A stretch of DNA of 64,000 bases from Sphaerochaeta globosa str. Buddy (GCF_000190435.1 NC_015152.1:2176458-2240457), one strand, 5' to 3'; counted from the stretch's first letter, positions 27,088 through 37,030 are shown. The notes: a model not told the origin generated them from the letters alone. Numbers and translations are program-made.

Positions 27088-28254
27088 TTAGATTGTCAGG
27101 AAAGGACGCGCCTTTTCAAGCACCGAAAAAGGCAATCGCAAATCCTCCAGACAAGAGAGCGGAGCAATCCGCCTTTGGCCGACAATCCTTCCCACATAGG
27201 TAGGGCCAAGCCCAGGGACTCTGAGTAGCGCTTCTTTGGGGGAACGTTTTACAGAAAGAGGAAAATATTGGGGATTTGACTCAGCCCAAACGAGTTTCGG
27301 GTCCTTTTCCAAGCTGAGGTTTCCTTCCTTGTTGAACAACATCTCCTCATAGGAGAACCCATACTTTCGCAATAGCCAGTCAGCCTGGTACAGACGATGT
27401 TCTCGCGTCAAGGAGGCTTGGGCGGACTCGCCTTCCGTCCCCAGGTCGAACAACTCAGGCTGGGAAGGCTGAATAAGCTTTTGTTCTCCAGGCAGGCTTT
27501 GATCACCGAGGCCCCGCTGGTAAGCACTAAAATACAGTCTGCCCATATGGAGCTCTCGATACAATTGGCTGGTATACAAAAGAATTTCCTTATCCAGTTC
27601 ATCACTCGCCCCGACAATAAACTGACTGGAGGTATGGACCCGCTCGAAGCGGGAACCCTTTGCTGTTTGGCTGGCAATATAGGTCAAGGGTTTGAGAATG
27701 TCCTGGGTATAGTTTTTTATGTTTGAAAGCTTGGCAAAATGTTGCTCACCGGGAGCTTCAATGTTCAAAGAAAGTGCTGAGGCATACTTGAGGGCCTCAT
27801 CGATATTCTCTTTGCTGCTTCCGGGGATTACCTTGAGGTGAATGTACCCCCGGTACCGATACGTGTTTCTGAGAATCCTTGCTGTGTCATTGAGCATCTC
27901 CATCGTCTTATCCGGTGATCCAAGTACTGCACTGGACAGAAAGAGTCCGATTAGTGGTCGCTTGCTCTGAAACTCATGAAAGAAGGAGGCCATCTCCTTC
28001 GGAGCAAGAGAGACCGGCCTGAAATCCTGGTTGTTTCGTAACGGACAGTACTTGCAATCGTTGGTGCAGCGGTTGCCCAAAAGTGTCTTGAGCATGATAC
28101 CCGGGCCTCCGCTGGCCGTGGTAGTGGGATACAGCCACCCGGAACCTGTGCTGCTTCGCTTTCGATGCTCCTCTGGATTCTTGGTGCTGCAGGCACAACT
28201 GAGGTCATATTGTGCATCACGACTTAAAATATCCAGCTTGCTTTGAGTATCCAT
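27088..28254 (-). CDS. Putative DNA modification/repair radical SAM protein
   Basis: A radical SAM enzyme of 388 residues. The 4Fe-4S cluster motif is C-x3-C-x2-C in NRCTNDCKYCPLR near residue 70; an extra cysteine pair precedes it (CACS). The C terminus has a helix-hairpin-helix-like element (LLRVPGLGPTYVGRIV), which suits nucleic-acid binding. This matches the family named putative DNA modification/repair radical SAM protein (TIGR03916). The usual partner, a uracil-DNA-glycosylase-like protein (TIGR03915), is not in the window. Its SD lies inside a hairpin just upstream. Confidence 0.83.
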   Translation of the reverse strand: MDTQSKLDILSRDAQYDLSCACSTKNPEEHRKRSSTGSGWLYPTTTASGGPGIMLKTLLGNRCTNDCKYCPLRNNQDFRPVSLAPKEMASFFHEFQSKRPLIGLFLSSAVLGSPDKTMEMLNDTARILRNTYRYRGYIHLKVIPGSSKENIDEALKYASALSLNIEAPGEQHFAKLSNIKNYTQDILKPLTYIASQTAKGSRFERVHTSSQFIVGASDELDKEILLYTSQLYRELHMGRLYFSAYQRGLGDQSLPGEQKLIQPSQPELFDLGTEGESAQASLTREHRLYQADWLLRKYGFSYEEMLFNKEGNLSLEKDPKLVWAESNPQYFPLSVKRSPKEALLRVPGLGPTYVGRIVGQRRIAPLSCLEDLRLPFSVLEKARPFLTI

Positions 28255-28256
28255 TT

Positions 28257-28278
28257 CCTACCTCATTCTGAAGGTAGG
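28257..28278 (-). promoter_or_regulatory. Hairpin sequestering the ribosome site of the radical SAM gene
   Basis: On the minus strand CCTACCT and AGGTAGG (7 bp, 8-base loop) form a stem whose right arm contains the SD GAGG and ends two bases before the ATG. Folding would hide the ribosome site. Confidence 0.5.
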
Positions 28279-28306
28279 GTAACATCAGTAAAGTAGTTTT
28301 GACAAG

Positions 28307-29215
28307 CTATCTGCCCCTACTTCGATACTCACTTATCAACAAACCTGAGAGAGTAAGTGCCGTACCTATCGCATCGAGCTCCCCAAACGGCTCAGAAAGG
28401 AAGCTTACTGCAACAATAATGGTGATAATGGGACTGAGATACAAATAGAAAGAGCTTTTTATGGGACCGATGGTTCTGAGCCCGAAATTCCAAGAAAGAA
28501 AACAAAAAGCCGAGGCAACCACACCCAGAAAGAGAAAATGGTAGATATACGGCGTTTGGATGATTTCCTTGACAGGAAGTGTTTCACCACTAAGAAGCAA
28601 AACAAGCGTATGACCAATCAACCCATAGAAAAACATATTCCTGGTTACCAGCAGGTTTGGATATCCCTTTCTACCGATAATTCGGGTAAGTACGGTATAT
28701 AAAGCCCATACCATGATGGCAAGCAGGGCAAGCAAATCACCTTTGGGATTGAAGGCCACTTCTTCGGTGCTGGAGAACGTCAATAAAATAATGCCCCCCA
28801 TCGAAAGAGCCAGACCCACAAAATAATTCTTTCTCAAGGCCTCCTCCTTCAAAAAGAGGTGAGAAGCAAGCAAGGTAAAAAACGGGGCGGCAGCCACGAT
28901 AACCCCTACGTTGCTCGCACTGGTGAAGAGCAACGCCGTATTCTCCAAAAAGTAGTAGAGAAAAATGCCGCAAAACCCTGCAAGGGCAACCAAAAGGCGG
29001 TCGAGTCGCTGTTTGTACACCAAAGGTTTTGTATTAATTGCGCTGAGCACCAACAAGCCGAGGGTAGAACGAATCACCAGAATCTGTGAAGGAGTAAAAG
29101 ATGTGAGCAACTTCTTGGAAGAGACATAGGTGGTCGCCCACACAACCATGGTCAATAACACCGCTACATGTCCCAGAACACGGGTTTTCTTTACAATAAC
29201 TGCTTCTTCCTGCAT
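28307..29215 (-). CDS. EamA/DMT-family transporter
   Basis: Ten-helix inner-membrane exporter/permease, 302 residues from ATG 29215; a longer reading from TTG 29254 is less likely. Two EamA repeats are visible, each about 135 residues, with the first containing [26 protein letters not shown] and the second [29 protein letters not shown]. Typical cargo is amino acids or metabolites. It is divergent from yjbQ across a short shared spacer. Confidence 0.86.
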   Translation of the reverse strand: MQEEAVIVKKTRVLGHVAVLLTMVVWATTYVSSKKLLTSFTPSQILVIRSTLGLLVLSAINTKPLVYKQRLDRLLVALAGFCGIFLYYFLENTALLFTSASNVGVIVAAAPFFTLLASHLFLKEEALRKNYFVGLALSMGGIILLTFSSTEEVAFNPKGDLLALLAIMVWALYTVLTRIIGRKGYPNLLVTRNMFFYGLIGHTLVLLLSGETLPVKEIIQTPYIYHFLFLGVVASAFCFLSWNFGLRTIGPIKSSFYLYLSPIITIIVAVSFLSEPFGELDAIGTALTLSGLLISEYRSRGR

Positions 29216-29292
29216 ATTGGCCGGCAGTGTACTCCGATTCCTTCTGTGATGCAAGAAGCCATGCTATACTATGCATACCCGAGGAGGCGCCT

Positions 29293-29712
29293 ATGATGAC
29301 TTATCGCAAGGAACTATGGTTTCACCTCAACAAACGACGCGGTCTGATAAATATCACCGACGCCGTACAGGAAGCAATTAATGAGTGCGGGATTAAGGAG
29401 GGTTTGGTTCTCGTCAACGCAATGAATATCACTAGCAGTGTATTCATCAACGCAGTGGAAAAAGGCCTACACGAAGACTTTGAGATTTGGCTGGAAAAGC
29501 TTGCCCCTGAGCTTCCGTACGAGCAATACAAGCACAATACGGACAAGGAGCGTAATGCAGACGGCCACCTCAAACGGTCCATAATGGGCCGTGAGGCGGT
29601 CATCGCAATTACCGGGGGAAGGCTCGATTTCGGCTCCTGGGAGCAACTCTTCTTCTATGATTTCGATGGAATGCGCGACAAGCACGTACTCATCAAAATC
29701 ATTGGGGAGTGA
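29293..29712 (+). CDS. yjbQ: YjbQ/UPF0047 family protein
   Basis: A small cytosolic trimeric-fold protein of 139 residues; some members have weak thiamine-phosphate synthase activity, true role unclear. [46 protein letters not shown] covers the diagnostic His/Asp/Gly pattern, read here in shorter blocks: [12 protein letters not shown] and [14 protein letters not shown] 29293 follows GAGGAGG by 5 bases, which settles the start over the longer reading from 29227. The stop abuts the convergent aminotransferase gene. Confidence 0.87.
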   Translation: MMTYRKELWFHLNKRRGLINITDAVQEAINECGIKEGLVLVNAMNITSSVFINAVEKGLHEDFEIWLEKLAPELPYEQYKHNTDKERNADGHLKRSIMGREAVIAITGGRLDFGSWEQLFFYDFDGMRDKHVLIKIIGE

Positions 29713-30921
29713 TTAGAGTTTTTCTCCCATCACTTCTTTCCGATATGCCTTCAAGCCTGCATCAATGCAGGCTACTGCACGCTCTAGATCATGGGTGTTG
29801 AGTACGTAGGCAATTCTTACCTGCCTGCGGCCTACCCCCTTGGTCACATAGAAATCCTCACAAGGTGCAACCATGACAGTCTCCCCATTCAAGTTGAAAT
29901 CCTTGAGCAGGAACATGGCAAATTTTTCTGCATTATCGACAGGAAGCTCAGCAACCATATAGAAGGCACCCTTGGGCATGCTGCACTTTACTCCGTCAAT
30001 CTTCTGCAACCCATCGACGATGAAGTTTCTTCTGCGCTCATACTCATTGCGAACCTCAAACAAATACGAATCGTCAGTCTTAAGCGCAGCACAGGCGGCA
30101 ACCTGCTCGATATCGGGAGGACACAGGCGGGCCTGGGCGAGCTTGAGGGCGTTGTCCAAAACATCCTTGTTGCGGCTGATCAAGGCCCCGATGCGCGAAC
30201 CACACATGCTATATCGCTTGGAGAAGCTATCGACACAAATGACCCGGTCGGAAAACTCAGGGAACGCAAGTACGCTGGTAAACTGTTTACCGTCATAGCA
30301 GAACTCACGATACACCTCATCCACAATCAGGAAAATGTCGTGCTTCTTGCACAGGTTCAAGAGCTGCAACATCTCATCCTTCGTATACACGTGGCCGGTG
30401 GGATTGTTTGGGCTGCAAAGCAGAATTGCCCCCGTCTTCCGGGTAATTTTCTTCTCGAACTCAGAAATATCGGGAAGGGCGAAACCATCCTCCATATTGC
30501 TGGTGATCGGAACCAAATCCACCATGGCTGAATGCGCGAAGGAAGAAACGTTCGTATAATACGGCTCGGGGATAATTACTTCATCATAGGGATCGCAGAG
30601 TGTCATGAAAGCAAACTGCAACGCTTCACTGCCACCGGTGGTGATAAGGATATCCTCCGCCTTCACATCCAAACCGTACTTTGCATAATAGCCGGGAAGA
30701 GCTTCTCTGAGCTCCTGTCTCCCTTCGCTGTTGCCATAGGCGATGATGGTTTCACTGTACTGATGCACAGCTTCAATGACCTGCACGGGGGTTTTAATAT
30801 CCGGCTGTCCGATATTGAGGTGGTAGACCTTGATTCCGCGCTTGACAGCATCGCGGGCATAGGGTGAAAGTCGTCTGATCGGGGAACATTGGAAAGCAGA
30901 AATTCTGTGTGACATTTGCAT
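29713..30921 (-). CDS. Class I/II PLP aminotransferase (aspartate aminotransferase-like)
   Basis: Transfers amino groups between amino and keto acids; 402 residues from ATG 30921, supported by GGAG 8 bases upstream (GTG 30930 is less well placed). Motifs: NIGQPDIKTP, CSPNNPTGHVY, LIVDEVYREF and the PLP lysine segment VDSFSKRYSMCGSRIG, with the C-terminal carboxylate-binding arginine in GRRQVRIAYV. Substrate range cannot be told from sequence, but aspartate or aromatic amino acids are usual. It lies downstream of prs on the same strand, about 100 bases away. Confidence 0.9.
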   Translation of the reverse strand: MQMSHRISAFQCSPIRRLSPYARDAVKRGIKVYHLNIGQPDIKTPVQVIEAVHQYSETIIAYGNSEGRQELREALPGYYAKYGLDVKAEDILITTGGSEALQFAFMTLCDPYDEVIIPEPYYTNVSSFAHSAMVDLVPITSNMEDGFALPDISEFEKKITRKTGAILLCSPNNPTGHVYTKDEMLQLLNLCKKHDIFLIVDEVYREFCYDGKQFTSVLAFPEFSDRVICVDSFSKRYSMCGSRIGALISRNKDVLDNALKLAQARLCPPDIEQVAACAALKTDDSYLFEVRNEYERRRNFIVDGLQKIDGVKCSMPKGAFYMVAELPVDNAEKFAMFLLKDFNLNGETVMVAPCEDFYVTKGVGRRQVRIAYVLNTHDLERAVACIDAGLKAYRKEVMGEKL

Positions 30922-31021
30922 ATAAGACACTCCAAGAACTCAGTTTGGATTTGTCGACACCATCCCTAATACCACGTAAGAGGGACAATGAAGTGGAATG
31001 AGCCCGGAGCCGCAACGTTGA

Positions 31022-32314
31022 TTAGTCGCGGTCCGGGTCACTAGCACTGGCCCCTGGCAGGGGAGCTTGTGGATTTGCCTGGCTGTTGTCTATCAGGATT
31101 TGGATGAACTTACGGTTATCCAAAAGAGGACTGATCGAACGTCCGTGGTGCAGGCGGCTGATGACTCGGGCAAAAAGCTCGGTGATATCAGCTTGTATGT
31201 ACCACTCTTTGTCCAAGAGGTCGTGTCCGTGGAACACTGCGTTGGTCCCGATGATTCGATAGAAGATTCCTTCCTTGTATGCGGCATCAAAATCCTCAAC
31301 CGCACTGGCGTTGAACAAAGGAAGACTGACCATACAGATGATTTTCTTGGCCCCGAGGTTTGTCAATTCGCGCATGGCGATGATCATGGTGCCACCGGTG
31401 GCGAGCATATCATCGGCGATGAGTACTGTCTTGCCGCTGACATCACCAAGAAGGTTGATGCTCTTGATATTCGAATGCTTGGCGTCCTTGCTGACAATGG
31501 AGTAGTCACGTTCCTTGTACAACATGGCCAAGGGTCGATGGAGGGCTTGGGCGTAGAATTTATTCCGACTTATGGCTCCGGTATCGGGAGCGACGACCAC
31601 CAGCTCAGGATCACTGAAATCGATGAGCTTATGCAAGGCGATCAACGTCTGATAAGAAGCATGCAGGTTTTCCAGATGCAAATCTGAGAAACTGTTCTCA
31701 ATCTCCCGGCTGTGAATGTCCAGGGTAATAATGCGTTCGACCCCGAGCATCTCACAAATCCGGCCGAACATGGCAGCTGTCAAAGCTTCACGTCCACCCT
31801 TCTTATGCTGCCTCGAGTACGGATAGGTGGGAAGGACCAATGTCACACTTTCCGAACCAGCAAGCTGAAGAGCATTGATGGTGGTAAACAGAAACATCAG
31901 ATGGTCGTTCACCGATAGCTTGACCGGCTCATCAGAACCAGCCACTTTTACCGGTTCGCTATTGGATAGGTCATAGATGATGAAAATCCTCAACCCTCTG
32001 ACGGCATCCAGAATCTCGGCCTTCTCTTCCCCATTTGCAAACTTGGTATATTTTACCTTGATCGTGAAATCAGGACATTGAAAGGTGGTAGGGCACTTTG
32101 TCCTGGGAATACGCTTGTTGTTCAGGTCATCCATCAGGGTCACAGTCCTCAGGATTTCTTCTTCACTCATCCCGTGACGTTTCGCCAAAGCAGTGGAGAG
32201 CTTTTCATAGCGCTCCAGATAGAGACGGCGAAGGTGCTTCACAACCTTGCCGGTGAAATATTCTGAACCGGGACCTGAGATAATCCCAAGCTTATGGGGT
32301 TTGATGATGCTCAT
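31022..32314 (-). CDS. prs: Ribose-phosphate pyrophosphokinase, extended form
   Basis: Makes PRPP from ribose-5-phosphate and ATP for nucleotide, His and Trp synthesis. The reading from ATG 32314 is 430 residues, against about 310-320 in the common class. Core motifs are intact: FANGEEKAEI, the flexible-loop region LPTYPYSRQHKKGGREALTA, ITLDIHSREIE, VVAPDTGAISR and the PRPP loop VLIADDMLATGGTM. The extra length is an insertion of about 60 residues near residues 20-80 and a C-terminal tail. No clear SD is seen; GTG 32335 is an alternative start. Supplies PRPP to the pyrE enzyme. Confidence 0.92.
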   Translation of the reverse strand: MSIIKPHKLGIISGPGSEYFTGKVVKHLRRLYLERYEKLSTALAKRHGMSEEEILRTVTLMDDLNNKRIPRTKCPTTFQCPDFTIKVKYTKFANGEEKAEILDAVRGLRIFIIYDLSNSEPVKVAGSDEPVKLSVNDHLMFLFTTINALQLAGSESVTLVLPTYPYSRQHKKGGREALTAAMFGRICEMLGVERIITLDIHSREIENSFSDLHLENLHASYQTLIALHKLIDFSDPELVVVAPDTGAISRNKFYAQALHRPLAMLYKERDYSIVSKDAKHSNIKSINLLGDVSGKTVLIADDMLATGGTMIIAMRELTNLGAKKIICMVSLPLFNASAVEDFDAAYKEGIFYRIIGTNAVFHGHDLLDKEWYIQADITELFARVISRLHHGRSISPLLDNRKFIQILIDNSQANPQAPLPGASASDPDRD

Positions 32315-32454
32315 GGCTGAACCATACAACAACACTGCCTAAAGTTCAATCGGTTTCACCCGACTGAAGCAAGTTGCTATGCTTAAGATTGGTGAAAATG
32401 TATCCACCCAACTACTTTACCAACCTGCCATAAACTTGATACGTTTGTGTTGAT

Positions 32455-34194
32455 ATGAAAACCATTGTGATCTTTTTTCAGATTGTAGGTAGTTTGGGCC
32501 TCTTTCTCTTCGGGATAAAACTCCTCAGTGAGGGCTTACAGAAGTCGGCTGGCGACAAAATGAAAGCCATTCTCAAGCTTATGACAAAAAACCGGTTTGT
32601 CTCCATCATGACCGGGCTTATCATAACCATCATTATCCAGAGCTCCTCAGCAACCACCGTCATGGTGGTGAGTTTCGTTAATGCTGGTCTGATGGGACTC
32701 ACCCAAGCCATCGGAGTCATACTGGGAGCCAACATAGGTACCACGTTCACCGGTTGGTTGGTCGCCCTTTTGGGCTTCAAGTTGGACATCAGCTCCCTAG
32801 CCTTAGTTTCCATCGCTTTTGCAGCACCGATGATGTTCAGCAAGAAAAGCAAAACCCGCGATGCAGCAGACGTATTGCTCGGTTTCGGAGTTCTGTTCTT
32901 AGGGCTCAATTTCATGTCTCATTCCATTCCGGACATCACCGGAAACATTGAGGTACTGGAATTCTTGGCGACATTCAACAGCGATACGCTGTGGATGAAC
33001 ATGCTTTGCATCCTGCTTGGCACGCTGGTAACCATCGTTGTGCAATCATCGTCGGCTGCAATGGCAATGACCTTGACGATGGCCTACAACGGCTGGCTCG
33101 GAGTTACCGCCTCAGCCGCCCTGATCCTCGGTTCGAACATCGGTACCACCATCACGGCCTACCTTGCATCCATTGGAACCAGCACCACGGCAAAACGTGC
33201 AGCTTGGGCTCATATATTTTTCAATGTGGTAGGTAGTGTCATTGCCTTGGTTTTCTTCCACCCCCTTCTTACGTTGGTTAATTATCTCACCCCAGGGGAT
33301 ATCTATTCACTGGAAGGAGCAACCCTTTCGACCCAGCTCCCCCTGTTTTTGGCAATGTTCCACTCGGTGTTCAACGTAGTAAATACGATTCTTTTCTTCC
33401 CCTTTGTTCGTCAGTATGCCCACTTTATCGAGCGATTGGTTCCAGCCAAAGCCGAATACGATGAAGGTACCTACCATTTCAAGTACCTCGGAGGTATTTT
33501 CATCGACAGCCCAGAAATCTACATGCTGGCTATTCGCGATGAAATCAAGAAAATGGCAAACCTTGCCTGCAACATGCTCACCCGCTACCGCGGCATGTTC
33601 AACAACCCTGCAGCAAACATGGAAAGTGACGCCCTTGCGATGAAGAAGGACGAGGATTATGCCGATCAGATGCAGGAACAGCTTTCCAATTTCTGCGTCC
33701 ACCTTCTGCAAGACTCCCAGACTCCTACCAATGCCTCGTCACTCAACTGCCTGATTCGCGTCATGGATGAGTTGGAGTCGGTCACCGACAGTTGCTACAA
33801 TCTGACCATACTCAGCCAGAGAAGGTATAATCAAGGTTGGAAATTCGACACGGAGACTGATAAGGACCTCAGGGAGTATCAGGCTTTGGTTCAGGAATTC
33901 CTCGATTACGTCCGCGACCGTATGGACAGAACCCTGACCAAGGCAGAAATGCAGAAAGCCAATGAGTTTGAGGAACAGATCAACAACTCCCGCAACCGTC
34001 TCAGTCAATTGGTTCAGGAACGTCTTTCTGATGGCAAGGCCGACGTTCGCGTTGAGCTGCTCATTCTTGAGAAAATTCGTCATCTGGAACATATCGGTGA
34101 CTATTGCACCAATATTGCAGAAGCCTATCACCAGGCAGTCAAACATACCCCGATGCTGCAAAAACGTTCGGGTAAGAGTTTGGAACTCGCCTGA
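32455..34194 (+). CDS. Na+/phosphate cotransporter family protein with PhoU-like tail
   Basis: Sodium-coupled phosphate carrier of the NptA/YjbB type, 579 residues. Two inverted Na/Pi repeats each have the QSSSA signature (IIQSSSATTVMV near residue 62 and VVQSSSAAMAM near 198) and GANIGTT/GSNIGTT. From about residue 340 a helical PhoU-like domain faces the cytoplasm and probably senses phosphate or regulates gating. No SD is visible before ATG 32455, so it may be leaderless or weakly translated. A sodium pump is encoded at 59-63 kb in the same window. Confidence 0.9.
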   Translation: MKTIVIFFQIVGSLGLFLFGIKLLSEGLQKSAGDKMKAILKLMTKNRFVSIMTGLIITIIIQSSSATTVMVVSFVNAGLMGLTQAIGVILGANIGTTFTGWLVALLGFKLDISSLALVSIAFAAPMMFSKKSKTRDAADVLLGFGVLFLGLNFMSHSIPDITGNIEVLEFLATFNSDTLWMNMLCILLGTLVTIVVQSSSAAMAMTLTMAYNGWLGVTASAALILGSNIGTTITAYLASIGTSTTAKRAAWAHIFFNVVGSVIALVFFHPLLTLVNYLTPGDIYSLEGATLSTQLPLFLAMFHSVFNVVNTILFFPFVRQYAHFIERLVPAKAEYDEGTYHFKYLGGIFIDSPEIYMLAIRDEIKKMANLACNMLTRYRGMFNNPAANMESDALAMKKDEDYADQMQEQLSNFCVHLLQDSQTPTNASSLNCLIRVMDELESVTDSCYNLTILSQRRYNQGWKFDTETDKDLREYQALVQEFLDYVRDRMDRTLTKAEMQKANEFEEQINNSRNRLSQLVQERLSDGKADVRVELLILEKIRHLEHIGDYCTNIAEAYHQAVKHTPMLQKRSGKSLELA

Positions 34195-34201
34195 TACTGA
34201 A

Positions 34202-34226
34202 ACAGCCTCCCGTTTTGGGAGGCTGT
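34202..34226. terminator. Hairpin between convergent Na/Pi and argH genes
   Basis: ACAGCCTCCC-GTTTT-GGGAGGCTGT, a perfect 10-bp stem lying 7 bases after the Na/Pi gene stop and 24 bases past the argH stop. The T tract is short on both sides, so it is a probable bidirectional terminator. Confidence 0.8.
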
Positions 34227-34249
34227 CTTATAAAGAACCAACAGGTTGT

Positions 34250-35623
34250 TTAGTAAAGAACTGTCTGTACATCCTCGATACCGCAGAGGTTGTGGTAGGC
34301 CTCTGAAAAGCTTTTTAGAATATCCTCACAACCATTTCTCATCAGCGAGATGAAGAACTTGTCCTCATCGAGGCCGAGATTGCCCGTGGTTCCCAGACTT
34401 GTTCGCTCCTCAAGAGCCTTGTGGGGATCGAACTTTGCAAGCGCATCCAGATGAAGGCCTACTTCCTTGTACGTATCGCGGAAATTCTTTCCTTCCAACA
34501 CTTGCTTAAGCACGACATCGGTTGCATAGAGTTCAGAGGTGCAGGCTTTTTCAAGAGCCTCGGGATGAACTTCCAGGCCATCAAGCATCCTTAGGAAAAT
34601 GTGCACCAGCTGCCACGTGGCTTTGGTACCACAAAGAAGTGGTTCCTTGGTATCCTGAAAGTCTCGGTTATACCCGGAAGGAAGACTGCGGATTATCGAT
34701 TTGACCCGCATCGAAGCACTGCTCACCAACGCAGAACGGCTGCGGGCAAGCTCCAATCCATCAGGATTTTTCTTTTGCGGCATAATTGAGCTACCGGTGC
34801 AAAGCTGTTTGGGCAGTGAGAAATACCCGAATTCCGGCAAGGTGAAGAGAATCAAATCCTGGGCGAGCTTGCTCAGTGTCAGGGCGATATAGTCACAGCT
34901 GTCCAGAAGCATCGCTTCAAACTTGCCACGGCTGTTGTTGGCATACAGGACGTTGTTCTGCACTCTGGTGAAACCCATCTGCTCGGCGGTGAACTGCCTG
35001 TCCAGGGGAATGGGTACGCCGTAACTGGCTGCAGAACCAAGCGGACTCTGGTCGAGGGTCCAGGAAAGCTGCATCAAGTGCTGTGCCTCATCATACAGCT
35101 CCTCTGCAAAGCTGGCAGCCCAAAGGCCGACCGAAGAAGGCATGGCAAGCTGCATATGGGTCCTGCCGGGCATGGGAACCGAGGCGTGTTCCTCGGCAAA
35201 ATCGACCAAACGCTCGGCAAGTTGACCGGTCAGGTTGCAAAGCTTGACGGCATATTCTCGCATCCACAGCCGTAGGGCGGTCTGGACTTGGTCGTTCCGG
35301 CTTCTTCCTGTGTGGATTTTCTTGCCCGCCTCACCAACGAGATCGGTCAGATACGCCTCGATGGCGGTATGACAATCCTCGTTCTCCTTGGTGATGGGAA
35401 AAGAATCGTCAGTTCTCAGCTTTATGACCTGGGACAACCCTTGCTCAAGGCTTGAGAGCTCTTCATCTGAAAGCAAACCAATGAGGTGCAGGCCACGTGC
35501 ATGAGCGATGGATGCCAGAGCATCGGCGATTACCAGCTGTTGATCGAGTATGTAGTCATTACTGACGGTAAAATCTTCCATCAAGGAATCGAGTGTATAA
35601 TCTTTCTGCCATAGTTTGCCCAT
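34250..35623 (-). CDS. argH: Argininosuccinate lyase
   Basis: Splits argininosuccinate to arginine and fumarate, last step of arginine synthesis. It is 457 residues, full length. The fumarase/ASL signature GSSIMPQKKNPDGLE is intact, as are HTGRSRNDQVQTALRLW and the N-terminal SNDYILDQQLV. SD AGGGGG lies 6 bases before ATG. It stands alone here; no other arg genes are adjacent. Confidence 0.95.
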   Translation of the reverse strand: MGKLWQKDYTLDSLMEDFTVSNDYILDQQLVIADALASIAHARGLHLIGLLSDEELSSLEQGLSQVIKLRTDDSFPITKENEDCHTAIEAYLTDLVGEAGKKIHTGRSRNDQVQTALRLWMREYAVKLCNLTGQLAERLVDFAEEHASVPMPGRTHMQLAMPSSVGLWAASFAEELYDEAQHLMQLSWTLDQSPLGSAASYGVPIPLDRQFTAEQMGFTRVQNNVLYANNSRGKFEAMLLDSCDYIALTLSKLAQDLILFTLPEFGYFSLPKQLCTGSSIMPQKKNPDGLELARSRSALVSSASMRVKSIIRSLPSGYNRDFQDTKEPLLCGTKATWQLVHIFLRMLDGLEVHPEALEKACTSELYATDVVLKQVLEGKNFRDTYKEVGLHLDALAKFDPHKALEERTSLGTTGNLGLDEDKFFISLMRNGCEDILKSFSEAYHNLCGIEDVQTVLY

Positions 35624-35715
35624 GAATGTCCCCCTGGTTGTGCAAAACCAGTCTATTGGCTCTGACCATGCCTGTCAATTGAAGCAAATGGTCCTTCTTT
35701 GCTTCTCTACTGTGC

Positions 35716-36666
35716 ATGAAACAGCTTCTCATTCCTCTTGTATCATTTTTGCTTCTCTGTACCGGCTGCGGCTGTAGACAACCCGAGCTCTGCCTATACA
35801 ATCTCTTCGAACAAGTAGACAGCTCTCCTCCGGTTTTTCTTGCGGCAACCATGATCAACCAATACAACGCCACCCTGACCTTCAACGAACCGATCGGCCA
35901 CGATTCGGCTTCGTTGCGTTGCGGGCAAAATACTATAACCAATACCAGCGTTTCAGATACTTCACTCACCCTCAGCTTGGCAAAGCCACTAAAAATGGGC
36001 GAGTCACTTGCCTTGGAAGGTCGAGTCGAGGACCTACGGGGAAACAGTCTTCAGTTCACCACTGAACTCTGGGCGAAGAACAGCAATCCGGCACAGGTGC
36101 TGATTAATGAGTTCACTACCAAGGGAAGCGAGACCAATCCAGACCGGGTTGAGCTGCTGGTAACAGGCAGGGGAAACCTTGCAGGATTGACCCTCTATGC
36201 AGGGGTTCCCGAAGACTGGTCCGACCGCTTGGTACTCCCCGACCGATGGGTCGAACGGGGGACGTATCTGGTTGTAGTATTTGGTAAGGGTGATTACGAT
36301 GCGACAAACTACCCTTCGGCCCTTCAGACCGGGTTGGGCTCGAACAATGGATGCCTTTCGATAGCACAGAGTCCTGAATGGGAAAGCCCACTGATCGACG
36401 CAGTTGTCTGGGGTAATATGAGTACGACCACCTTTGAAGGGTTTGGCTCGGCATCCCTGCTATCACAGGTGAATCATATATATGGGTGTGGTCATTGGAA
36501 CAGCAAGGAGAGCAAGCATGTAATTGATTCGAATACAAGCACTGCTACCAGATCCTTGTGCAGGGACCGGCTTATCGACACAAACACGAGCGGTGACTGG
36601 TACGTATGTGCAACCAAGAATGCTACATTCGGCTCGCAGAATTCACAAGAAAAGCACATCCCATAA
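35716..36666 (+). CDS. Lipoprotein with Ig-like and lamin-tail-like domains
   Basis: Probable envelope lipoprotein of unknown function, 316 residues. The signal MKQLLIPLVSFLLLCTGCGC gives lipid cysteine near residue 18 or 20. Residues about 35-115 (PPVFLAATMINQYNATLTFNEPI) look like a bacterial Ig-like fold. From about residue 130, VLINEFTTKGSETNPDRVELL and NLAGLTLYAG match the lamin-tail (LTD) domain found in secreted nucleases and surface proteins. No catalytic domain follows. No good SD is visible. Confidence 0.65.
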   Translation: MKQLLIPLVSFLLLCTGCGCRQPELCLYNLFEQVDSSPPVFLAATMINQYNATLTFNEPIGHDSASLRCGQNTITNTSVSDTSLTLSLAKPLKMGESLALEGRVEDLRGNSLQFTTELWAKNSNPAQVLINEFTTKGSETNPDRVELLVTGRGNLAGLTLYAGVPEDWSDRLVLPDRWVERGTYLVVVFGKGDYDATNYPSALQTGLGSNNGCLSIAQSPEWESPLIDAVVWGNMSTTTFEGFGSASLLSQVNHIYGCGHWNSKESKHVIDSNTSTATRSLCRDRLIDTNTSGDWYVCATKNATFGSQNSQEKHIP

Positions 36667-36669
36667 ATG

Positions 36670-36698
36670 AAAAAAGGGGGAAACCAACGCTTCCCCCT
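36670..36698 (-). terminator. Intrinsic terminator of trxA
   Basis: Read on the minus strand: AGGGGGAA, 8-base loop, TTCCCCCT, followed by six T residues. It lies 12 bases past the trxA stop codon. Confidence 0.88.
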
Positions 36699-36709
36699 GC
36701 ATGCGTATA

Positions 36710-37030
36710 TTATAGGAACTCTGCTACAAATCCTTCAATAACGGAAAGGGAGGCGGCGCCCATACGCTGTCCTACCACTTCCCCACCCTTGAACAACATC
36801 AAGGTTGGAATGGAATTCACGCTGTACATGGTTGCAAGTGATCCAGCCTCATCCACATTGATTTTAGCTACCTTAAGCTTGTCGGCGTGAGCTTGTGCCA
36901 ACTGGGCGATCGCCGGTGCAATCATTTTGCAAGGTCCGCACCAGGGTGCCCAAAAATCCACCAATACCGGCTTGTCAGCCTTTAAAACTTCCTGTTCAAA
37001 ATTCGCTTCAGTAACAATGATTTCACTCAT
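36710..37030 (-). CDS. trxA: Thioredoxin
   Basis: Cytosolic disulfide reductase, 106 residues. The active site is WAPWCGPCK, with the cis-proline segment SIPTLMLF and the buried FWAPW region all present. SD GAGGAG precedes ATG by 8 bases. Own terminator downstream, so a single-gene unit. The electron donor thioredoxin reductase is not in the window. Confidence 0.97.
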   Translation of the reverse strand: MSEIIVTEANFEQEVLKADKPVLVDFWAPWCGPCKMIAPAIAQLAQAHADKLKVAKINVDEAGSLATMYSVNSIPTLMLFKGGEVVGQRMGAASLSVIEGFVAEFL

